Shown: one piece after another, positions 39,801 through 51,800 of the stretch
Position numbering within the stretch: the stretch's first letter is position 1
Layout: every line of letters starts with the position of its first letter
From: Hymenolepis diminuta
Taxonomy: Eukaryota; Platyhelminthes; Cestoda; Cyclophyllidea; Hymenolepididae
Reading direction: 5' to 3'
NCBI GenBank assembly: GCA_900708905.1
Contig: CAADRB010000021.1
Span: 1,109,407 to 1,173,406, forward strand
DNA length: 64,000 nucleotides
Notes under the pieces: model-generated
Databases searched by the model: none
What the model saw: only the letters and a program-made list of their open reading frames with translations
What the model was told of the DNA's origin: nothing
Made by a program: the position numbers and the translations under genes

Positions 39801-42800
39801 CAAGCCCTGTACTTTCATTTTAATTTTTAAGAAATTGTTGAATTTATGGGAATCCTTTTTCGCTCTTCGCACTTAATAGCTTACAAAACATCTCGAGTAT
39901 TTAGACGTTCAATTTAAAAAAAAACTCTTCTCACACTTTAATGAATTTTCCAAATTTTACAGATTTCAAAAATAATATTCCAATTGGCTTAATGAAGTGT
40001 TTGTTTCGACAATACTTACCAGTTTTCGAGACAGAAAGTAATTATATCAAATTTCGTTCTCACTGTGATATTCAATATTTGTCCAATTTATCAAAGGTCT
40101 GTCGTAGATACGATTTGGGTAGAGTGTTACACAACCTTCAATGCTGAATCTACTGAGAGGAGGAGAAAGTGAATTTCGGTGATTTCCGTCTAGAAACTTC
40201 GAGGTTTATATATTTCTACTTTTGATTTCGTCTTCATGCCTTGAGAAGTTGCGAGAGCATTGTTTGGTAATTTGGTAGAGAATTTTTTGGATGTTGCTTT
40301 TCTAGAACAAAGGCTTTCTTTTGTATTTTGATGTTTCTACATTTCAAAAATCATTTTTGGAATCACCCGACATTACAAGAAAAAAATACACTCAAATTCA
40401 CTAAGTTTAAAGTTTAGATGATGGTGCTATTTCCATTTTTAAATGTATAGAAATGTTCGTATTTAGCATACACTTTTTGATAGATAATTTCAGGAGCATA
40501 TGAGCTAGCAGATTTTCATCGAGTTCGCGAATGGGCATATCTTTTTATTAACCATTCAATTATGACGGTTCTAAAATTCACCGGAAGCAATATGATTTAA
40601 AATGTAATTTTGGAAGAATCATTCAAATTTCGATAAACTGTTAAGCCATGATACTATGAGTTTCACTACATGGCTACTATTGTTGAGCCAATATCAATTC
40701 AGTGAAATAACATTTTTTCTTTCGCTCTTAAGAGTATAGTATGAGGCATGTTTAAATACCAATCTTTGAATAAAAAATATTACCTTCCACGATTTTATGC
40801 ATTTTTGTACACCTTTTATCTTTCACTATATCCACAGAAACGGAATTCGTGGTAAATAGTTTCCACTAAAGGCAATAAAACGAAAGCCAAACCATTAGCC
40901 AAATTCCTCATATGGCCCTGAGAAGAAATCTAGCTACGCACATATGTACACTGCGGTAGAAAAATGATGAGTGTCAGCATCTATTAGCAACATAAGTAGC
41001 AGTACGTCTACCTAGGGGCGAAAAATGATTCATGTACCTGGAAAAAGGGAAGTTGCCCAAGGCGACGTAAACAACACTTAACACACGCGCAGCCCTGTCG
41101 TACACATGTTTTGTGAGTGTTTTTGTGGAGATATCTGCGAGCAGTAGAAGAAGCAATTTGGCATGTTCTGTCTACTTGGATCAACTAGTTGATATCTCTT
41201 ATGGCTGGCACCTGCTGGCTCTAAACACGGGATGTACTTTTAGAAGTACTATAATATAAGTGCAAGACTCTATAGCAAAAAGTTGTCCTGCGAAATGGGG
41301 AAGTCCTTTGGGTACTACTGAACTAATAGGTAGAAAATAGGAAAGTTAAGAAACTGAAGTCAGGTATCATAAAAATTTTGTGAATGGAATTCGCTACACG
41401 AGGGAGAAGATTTCTGATTACTATTTCTGTGTACTTGTGAATGAAGTCTTCTAACTATTCTATTACTGGTTAATCAGTTAGCTAACCGATACTTCACTTC
41501 TAAATTGTAGATAGGTAGAATAATTCTTTGACAAAGATGAAACCAAAAGAAAGCTTTCGTTGAATTGTAAGTCTTCTTTCTTCCTCTCTGTCTGAGTTAC
41601 TGTAACAGTCCGGTATTGTATTCTTCCAGTAAGATGCTTACGAGTTTCGCCTCTTTTCAGTTTACTTCATATTGTAATGTGATAGAACTTAAGTACAAAT
41701 AACCCAGAAGATTCCAAAGAAAGTACGTCTTGGTCAGATCAAATCTTTTTATATTCTACCAATTACAACTACTTAGACAGACAAACGAGACAGCCTTAAC
41801 GACAGAGGGAAGTCATTTGTTTGATTTGCCGTGCCTTAAAGGGAATTTAATATGTAAACAGAAACTGAGGCTCTTGATACCATAGTTCTATCTTTGTTTG
41901 CCACTGTTTCGGAGCCCCTCATATCGATAAGTTTACCATCGTCTAGGAATTTCTGCGCTGTTTTGATTTATGCCTCAATTAATGTCTTAGATATTTCCCT
42001 TTGTGTCCAGACAGTTATCTTTACTTGTTTATTGTTTATTTTATCCATTATTGCAATAATGAATAGATCTCTAGATCCCTCTATTCTACCCACTACTTCA
42101 TACCGATTTTGTGATATCTAAATTGCTATCCACAGTAACCCTATCCGCCAAGGAACCCTATCCTTTGTTGGTGACCCCTAGGTTGTACCCACGCTCCTCA
42201 ATTAACTTTTACAGCCAAGATTCATTAAATCTTCTTTTAAGAAATTGAACCATTATAATTTAGCAAATAAAATATCGAGTTAAAGCACCTTTTCTCATTT
42301 TGTTTCCCTACTTTAATGATTGCAGATTTAGACTTTACCTACAGCAGAAAGGCATATTGTTTCTGTTTTACGTTTTCTCCCTCTTACGAGATGGATTAGA
42401 CAAAGGTTGCTGTATTTCATTGCCCCTTGAATTTTTTTAAACCACGTTTCTAGAAGCATGAATTTAAACTGTTATCGATTTAATTTAATTTGCATAATGG
42501 GGTTATTTTTATAAGAAAATCGTGTTCTTAATTCAATTATGACCGCTTGATTAAGGATTTTGTCGCAGTTTCTGTTATACGTCTCTTAGTATTATACTAT
42601 TTTCTTATCATTACCCTAAAGAAACCTCAATTGAAAGAAAAGAACGTTGGTCTCTTAGCCTTTCAAACGAATACCCTATTTTCAACCAGAATGGAGGAAA
42701 TAAATGATTCCAAAATCATACTATAATTTAAAGAATCCTTCTGGTTTCCGATTTTCTCCAACTACGGAGGACAAACACTTTGTTGATAGGCCATCGACAC

Positions 42801-45800
42801 TCCCTGAAGCTGTTGTATTTCACACAAAAGAAGTAATACCATTTCAACCCGTCTTGGAAAATTAAAAAGAATTACAGAGAGCACCAATATTGAGTCTTCT
42901 TTACATTTTCTCAATATATATTTATGAAATTTAATTGCGATGCCCTTTCGTATAGTTTCGGGCTTTGGCTCGAATTTACCCGAAAATATTTGAAAAAAGG
43001 CAACAGGACGATTTTGTATACCTTTACATAGGATTATTTTCAGTGTTAATTTGTTTGTTTATATTATTACCAATTATAGCTAGGATATCCACCGGTTTAT
43101 CATATTTTATTAAGTGAAAAAAATAAAGATGGAGAATTTATCTCAGGGGCAAAATTCTGTAGTGAGAGTAACAGGAGTCTATGTATTTTATATGACTCAG
43201 CACACTGTTTCCTGTTAACAAATTATACCCAAATAAACTGTTTATTTTTCATAAGTGACAAGGTTGTAAAATTGCCAAGTGATATGTCATAATTTATCAG
43301 TTATCATCTGACCTTGTCAGATTGTTATTATTTAGTGAATCTGCATCGATTTTAAAAGTTTTTCTGAATTACTGTTTACTGATTATTCGTTTTTTGAATA
43401 ACACGTTGAACGTTGAAATGTCACTTAAGAACCGAGTTAGTCCGTCAACTATCAGCAAACTTTTCATCATAACAACGCTTTGATGGTTTTTTAATGGCTC
43501 TAAACAAACCATTTTACTGATGCTTGCTTATTCAGACGGCATTTACTTGAATTTTTCTGCGAAATTGCCTTGACATGACTTAAACTTAAGGTTCTAGTAA
43601 GCCTATATTAAACACATTTTATCAATTTTCTTTTCGCGATAAACATGGTCACTTATTATTCTCCGTAAGGAAATAAGTTATCTCAAGAAATTTAAATTTT
43701 TTCAAAGAATGCGGCAGAGAAGAAGGCTGCTTAGTAAGAGAAACTTTTGATTCTCTTCCCTTTTTGAGCATTTAAACAAATAAACAATAATGCTAAGAAC
43801 AACTGTTGCTCCGTAGACAAAGCTGTATGCATTCCATTTGTTTCAAATTCAGTCAAAAACGTCTACTCTCTTTCTTTGCATGTTTAATTTTTAATTTTGG
43901 TTCTGTTCTTTGTTTAATTATCTCTGAAAGGGCCGATATTCTATGTTTATGGCCAGTTTATAAATTGTGAAAACATAAGCTTTAAAAATCATTTACAAAG
44001 AAGATAAATAGATTAAAGTAATGATCAAAGCAGATAAAAATCATTATTTTCAAGGATGGTAACATGTAAAAGTACAATTTAAAGTTAAGAAAAGCATCTA
44101 AAATAGAAGTTGAGTGCAAGGTCAGGATATCAAAGGTGTTTTGTTTTATTTTATTCTTGTCTGAGAACTATTTAATGGGTATTATCAACTGTTCTAAAGT
44201 TGTAGTTACATTATTTATATCCCGGATTCTTGAAGGAATTCACGTTTACAGTGTTTAAAGCTTACTGACCATCTGATTAATTTGATGGTTGGTCATACCA
44301 TTTAAATACACTTTCTCTTTTTATGGGTACTAGACATTGCCGGAATGGTGCTGGCTAAAACATTTTAACTAGGGCGAGAAGTAATGGTAATTATCAAGCC
44401 CATTTTGGGAAAGTGTTTTCCGATGCTCATCTTAGGTATAGAGTGATATCATAAAGTCTCTCTGGTGAGAGACTCGAATTCTTTCGCCCTTTAAATTAGC
44501 CAGACTTAACCAGTGCGATTGATCATTCCGCTTACAAGGTGTGCTCCGATAGAAATCAAACCTATGACCTCTGACATGGCAGACGAGCAGGATGATCAAT
44601 GTGTCACCGATACACAACCAGGGCGATGACGAACTATGGAGACATTTTTGATTTCGCTTCCATAAGTGTCAAAATAGAGTTATCGCCTAATGAGACTGAG
44701 ATTCATTGAGAGCCAACAAGATTTTAATAATTTATAACGCAGATTATTTTAATTGTCAAAATTTGGGAATTACGAAAAAATTATATTATAGGGCTCTAAT
44801 ATAATATCATAAATTCCTTCAGTTAATTCTTAATATTCTGCTAACTTCACAGTGAAAATAGAAAAAAAGAGATATGTAGTAGAAATAACCTAACTTAGTT
44901 TCAAACTGCTTGCTATCTCAGAGTTTTAAGGAATCGATCGATAATTTTATTATTTTAAAATTTTATTGATTAATTTAATTGCTTTATAATCGAATGGATT
45001 CAGTTTACCTTGAGAAGCATCTAGTAAGTACTTCTATGTTCAGACTACTCTTATTGGTCTCAGATGCCAGTTCTTAGCTGTAAGAAGCTTTAGTCGAAGC
45101 AAATTAACCGTTACATTTCATGAACTGGTCACAGAACTGGTAGACATGTCTTCTGTCAGAAACTTAGGGATAGAATCATGAAAATCGCAAAAAAACAAAA
45201 AAAGTTCAATAATAAAATGTTACCTCCAATTTAAAAAGGGAAGAAAACAAAATGAATGTTAATATTGTTAAAGGAATAATTATTAATTTACACAATTTTG
45301 TTTACTTCTTGTAAATAACCTTTGGTAGCTACAAAGTAAATTATGCTTCCAGATCCTTGACTTCGCGACTACATTATCTACACGTATTCGAAACCCTCCT
45401 TTCATCCTTTATCAAACCTTTCTGGAATATCTCATTTTCAGAGGCTATCCCATGATTACAACGTGCACACTGTACATTGCAATGATTAATAATAATTAAA
45501 TATACATCACACAATCACGTCTTTCAACTGCAATCTTTCAGATACATTTCTTATTTCAAATTTAGTAGAGGACTTCGTTTTTTTCCGTTAAAGGCTGATT
45601 TCTGATAAAATTCTATACGAATATCGATCATCTGCACTTCGGAGATTGATACTTAGCGCAGACGTAATCAGCACATTTGCTGTGTCATAAGCTATGTGTT
45701 TGAGACCTATCGATGAATATTTGTTTATTAGGCTGATCGACCATATGGATAGAATATAGCCTCTAGAACGATACAGCGATCAGCAATCAAACATTTTTTA

Positions 45801-48800
45801 AATATGAAAATCGCCATTTTGTTAGTTTAAAATTTAACTTGACTTTTATTGTTGAAATTCTGCTCCAAATCTGCTCTACTCCTTTTGACGGTTATACTCC
45901 TCTGTTGAGATGTCAAAATGTTTTTTTTTCCGTTTATGTGAGGTCTATGATGTCTCTACTTTATTCGTGATGAGTGATTGAATTATCTTTCTTCAATGGA
46001 CTTTGGAATTAATCGATACACGTGTTAAATCAAAATATAATATTTAAGTAAATCATAGATTGAAAATTACATAATAAAGAAGCGATTATGAAAGCAATTG
46101 AATAAGGGGGTAAATGCTCTTTGAACCGGAGAGTTTAAAGGCAACTGAATTTATGTACAAGTTAGACCAAAAATAAAATTGCGGCTATCTAGAGAATAAA
46201 AATCAAGCATCAAACAGTTTTTTTCTATCCCTTAGATATAACAATGGGTAAGGATGCTGCTCTTGTCTTAAAGCAGGAAAGACCAGAAGAATCCACATCA
46301 GAATCATCAACATCACAACAATTACAACAGCAATCAGATTCACCCTCACAACAGGACTCTCTCTTCGCCACCACCGAACCTGTTCCAACCTCTTCCTCCT
46401 CTGTAACAACAACTCTCAATACATCGGAAGTCATCAAAAACACCACTGCCTCAATAATGGAAGTAATCAACAACGCGACCACCTCATCTCCAATACTCAT
46501 CGCCCCGGCCGGACCTGTTACTTCAGTACCTGTTGGTGTCAGTACTCCTCTTCTAGGACCAATTTGTCCTTTTCCTACAAAGCTCGATAGTAGTGGTCGA
46601 TCATCCATCAGTATTCGATCGGCCAAAGCTCAAAAACTGCTCAAAGAGGGATTTGATGTGATGAAAACTGTAGCGGAGGCAAAACTGGTTAGTGAGTTTT
46701 CATTTTTGTTTATCCATAAGTAATTTGCGGACCTGGTTCTAATTTTAGCGAAGTACAGGCACATCAGCACATCCTAAAGTGATTTTTATAATTCTTTGCC
46801 ATTTGGGAATTTCGCCAATCCTAGCATGTTATTATTATGTCCATGACATTGAAAAAATTTAATCATGAGAATGCATAAGAAAAAAAGGGAACTACAAACA
46901 AGTCCATTAAATTAAGAAACGGGAAGGTGGTGAAGAAGTAGGTTTTGAGGTCAATTTATTAAGAGGTTCCTTTTTGCATTAACTCTGGAAGCGTCGGATT
47001 TTTCATATTCTCATATGAAGTAGTTGTTGCGCAATATTATGAATTTAAAGGTTAATGATTTGGCATTCAAAGCAGTCTAAACAGGGAGTGGAGACTAACG
47101 GCGGTCTTTTAGCATGGTGGTGATAACTGGAGTTCACCATACGTGAACTCAAAAAATGCATAATCATGCATTATACATTAGGTCTACTTACCTTTCCTTC
47201 AAAACCGAAACCATTATGACCATTTCTTTTAAGAGAATATTTCAGAAGTAAAAAAGAAATTTTTAGGAATATTGGAAACAGGACGAATATTAAAAATAGG
47301 TCGTGAAATTAAGTAAACTGATAGCATAACTAGGGTGTTAATTCAACAAATACTCAATATTTTGAAGCGACCTTAAGGAGTGTGAAATGACCGGAGTTTT
47401 AAAATGCAGATATTAAGTGTGCAGACAGCTATCAAACCTCGGAGGAACAGGGGGGTGTAAATCGGCCTTTTAAAGGGTAACTTAACTAATTGTAATAGAT
47501 CCAATTCACTTGGAAAGCACCTCTAATTGTTTACATGATCGCACATGTTTGCCAAAGAAGAACACAGGGACTATTGTTTTAGTAAACTTGAGGCGATAAG
47601 ACCAGGACACGCCCGTTTCAGACTTAATGGGGCACTGTAAATACTATATGCATTGATAGGGTAATAGTGAGTATGTAACAGGCAGCTGTTTAGATCTAAC
47701 TTTATATAAAGTACATTTGATAAAAAAACGATCAGTTAATGTTTGTAGTACAAGCAAGATTTGGAACTAAAGATATAAAACATTAAGTGTTACAGTTACT
47801 GAATGGAGAGAAAAGAAAATATGGAAGCTTCTTTCTTGAAAATTAAAAATATCTCCGAGACTCGAATTCTAATTTATACCTCTTCGTCCTAAACACCTTC
47901 AGGACATCTGAAAAGATCATTTCTCATCGAAATTCGAATTCATTTCTATTCCTATGGTCACTTATTGCACGAACTAGCTCCAATTTGTTTGATGCTAGAA
48001 GAAAGCTTACATTCATACTTTTGCAAGCTCAAAGAATGGATGCTTGTACCACTCTCATAGCCATTTTGTAGAGTGCTTAGTCTCTTTTCATAAGTATTGG
48101 ACATTTTGGCTGTTTTCATTCTTTAATTTTATTCATTGGTCTTTATGTCATCTGTCATTAACAGGATGTACTTTAAGTTAACAGGACATGCATGAACTCC
48201 TCCTAGTTGTGAATTTTCGGACAAGGGTCAAAGTAATTAGAAGGGGAGAATGGCGCAGAACGCACACGAAATGAAAGTTGACAGTTGATTTTAAGAAAAG
48301 AAGGGGAAAAAGTTCAATTTAAAATCGTCCATTATTCACCAAGTACTTGTTCCTACTTTTAGCTTTTGAATACAACCTCAATGACTCAACGTGCGTTAGG
48401 GAACACGATATTGGGGCTAAGTCAAGCCTCTGTTTCTGACTTGCTTTGTAAATGCAGGCCGTGGGATCAAATATTGGGCACTAAGCCTAGAGAATCCTAC
48501 GTGCGTCTGAAACTTTGGGTGGACTCGGTTCGGGAGGCTTCTGGATACATCGAGGGTAAGAAAATCAAATAAAATTAAAAATAATACGGTCTTGGTTGCT
48601 CTTCCATATGCATTTCTCATTATTGTTGGCAACAAATTTAATGGTGCTAAAACTCAACTGAGCAGATGATGTTATTCATTAAGTTCAAAAGAAACTGAGT
48701 GTCCAAAAGATATCGTGAAACCTTTAGGTAGTACTGATGAATATAAAAGTACCTTTATGAGAAACCTAAAGTAAAACTAATTACAATAATGAAGCCGTTT

Positions 48801-51800
48801 TTAAAGTCGATTAAGTCAGGCATATGATTATTTTCTGATATAACTAACGATCTCCTTAATGACTGACAGGATACAACAGCCTTTCCCAAGATCAGAAGGC
48901 TGGTGTATTTGATGGTCATAGGGGAGTTAGAAGAGAGGAGAGAAGTAGGAAGAGAAAGTAGAAAATAGAAGAGCAGGTTATAGAGATGTGGTAAGAAAAG
49001 GTCAAAATAAAATAAGATGAGAGTAGCTGGCTGGTTTTACCCGCTTTGTTCGTCGTTATGTGACAATTGGGATAAGCAGACCTGGGTTTCATCGTGTGTG
49101 TATAATAATCTGAATTCTCTAATCATAATAGAACTTTTCGAAATTTCCTTAATTTACAATCTATGTCTTGCAATTTTACTGTTTCTGGGATGTTGAGTCT
49201 TTTTCATTACGATTTTCTTGCTTTTGTTATTTAATGACTTTTTAAGACACTTCCTGAACACACAAAGTATAAGGGAGCCGTGACTTGGATCAAACGGGCT
49301 ATTTACCTCACTATCATCGGCGGTTAGATAAAAGCATTGTGAAAAAGCAGTTTTGTTCTTTCCCCCATATCCTGATTTCACAAAGAGAATGCTGCTAATT
49401 ATTAGACTAGGCGAAATCAGTAAAATAGTCTATTAAAAAGTAAAGGGAAAGGAATCGGCTAGAAGTTTAGAAGTCAGAGTATAAATAGATTGTTGTTTCA
49501 TTGGATTTCTTAGGATTCAGACTTAATGTGGCCACTTTTATGCTTCGTTTTCTAATATTCCCAGGTTTGAATGTCAAAATCTGCTCCCTGGGTTCCTGAA
49601 TGATTTAATCTCCAGCGCTTATGAATCGGCTGATTGATTCATACTATTTGAATACATATTTGTTCCAGTTGTCAAATCACTAGCAGAAGGATTTTAACAT
49701 AACAGAGCTCACTAGAGTTTACTCAGAATGGACGCTAATACCTAGCCGTTATCGAAGTTATCTGACATCAAACCGCTGTGAAGTGTCAGATTTTGATTGA
49801 TGTGATGGTAACTTGGGCATTACTAACGTCTGGAAGGGAGAGTCTGACTAGGATATCATTGATGTGCCTTGATGAGAAATATAAAATCTTCCAATTGAGC
49901 TAATCCTCGTTGCTTCCGAGAATTGAAGGGCTAAGTAATAATTAACAAAAAAACCTGTTGGACAAAGCCGATCTGAATTATGAAATCTAGTTTGGGTTAC
50001 AGGTAACAAGTATTAATGTTAAAGTGAAATGATATGAAGTCTGCATAGGGCAATGGTTCGTGTATTGATTGGACTAATAATGGGAAACCATGAGACCAAA
50101 CTGAAAGAGGACAGATTTGTGATAAATATAAGTCACTGAATGATACCGTGGGAGGCATTTATCGTAAAAAAGCTAAATGACAACTCATACAATGATCTGA
50201 CGACGTAAGAATTAATATCCAATCAGCTAGAGTAGAAGGAGCATTTTGGTCCATATTACATCAATAATGGACAATTAACAGCAAAGGTAGTGATATCTGA
50301 TTTGGCAACGACGCAACCCAATATAATATTTCGATATCAATAGTATATTTGAGTGCTAACAATATCACGACTTCCTCTTATGCTCTGTAGATAATGGTGA
50401 AAGTCAGGATATCGCAGAATCAAATGCAAAGCGTCAACGCACTGACAGTGAATCTCCCCCCATCGTGGTGTCGATGAAAGAAGAGCCTTCAGAACCTACA
50501 GAAGCAGCTGTGCAGGAAGCGGAGGACAAGCAACTGACTGAGCAACAGCTAGATGTGCTCGTCAATTTCTTTGACCAATGTCCGGATCCCGACCCCAATG
50601 ATGTCATCGAATTAGCCAAACAAATCGGCTCTACTCTCGATGTGGTAAGAGATCTAAATTTTAAAATATTAAGTCCATATGATCAAAAAATTATTAACTA
50701 CTGTTTATATTGAGATATGATCTGGATATAGAGATGTAGAAATTTCAGTACCACATTTTTCGATGTGTACGGAAAGTAAAAATATGAAGAATTCGCACTT
50801 TAAAAGTAAAGTTTTCACTGCAGCTATTTGTTCTTTCCACCCCCTAAATGTTTGTGAAGTACACTTAGGTTAACTTTCAAGACTACTGGGGACAGTTTAA
50901 CTGTTTTTCATAGTCAAAGTTTCGAAATAATTCGTAGTTTCATTGCCGCATATTTTTAAAATCAGATCTATTTTATTTGATACCAGGAGAAAGCTTACAT
51001 TTTGATTTTCCGAAGATTTAATAATCGTTACTCACACCACTCTATATTCATTATAAGCTAAAGCCTACATTTATGATAGTACCTAAAGATTTATTATTAT
51101 AAAAATGAAAAGCTTATGGTACATTTATACGAATTCTTGGGAACCTTTATTTTTTGAAATTTCTAAGTATTTAAGTTTTGAAGTTGATTTATTATCACTA
51201 TTTTGCCATTCATCAAATCAAATCGTCATTAATTTTCATGCGATCTTTTATATTGTGCAAGTTGGGGATTAATTTCCTGATTCTTTTATTCATTTAAAAC
51301 TATAATTGTGTTTGTGAATTTTAAGGAAGTTAACTACAGAAAATTCGCAATTTTCGTCTACTGTTGTATCTATTATTTTATTTTTATGTTGAATATTCTC
51401 TTTATTCATTTTCATGAATAAATCGATGCATTTATTTAATTTAATTTCCTCTAAGCTAAAGGATCTCGTTAATTGAATCCCTTCTTTTGATCTCTCCCAA
51501 AATTCATCTGATAAGGAAAAAACATACAAGTTCCTCCTTACTAATATGCTCGTTTAATTGCAAAATTATTACAGGCTAAAGTATTTAGGCAAGTGGATTT
51601 ACGGCAATAATTTTATAGTTTGTAGTATGGATAGGGATATTTGGTCCATGGAAAGCGATATTTTTACTTTACCACCACTGAACTCAAAAGAATATTTGCT
51701 TTTAATTTTTGCTGCTTTCACAAAAGATCTTCGAAGAGGCTCCTATTGAATTTAATGTCAGCGTTGCGGATGAAGCAACAGAAGATTTTTTATTATTTAA

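Larger units (their letters stand above)
35791..46235 (+). other. Intron 7 of the cut gene (10.4 kb)
   Basis: It separates CUT domain 1 from the exon leading into CUT domain 2. I looked for a further CUT-type exon and found none. It is rich in SINE-like copies (about 35975-36160, 36690-36842, 37108-37177, 38640-38820 and 44390-44626). Confidence 0.6.

Noticed and set aside
46225..46626. Minus-strand 133-codon frame
   Set aside because: Antisense shadow of the Ser/Thr-rich exon 8 of the cut gene; the low-complexity Val/Glu content is what such a shadow gives.
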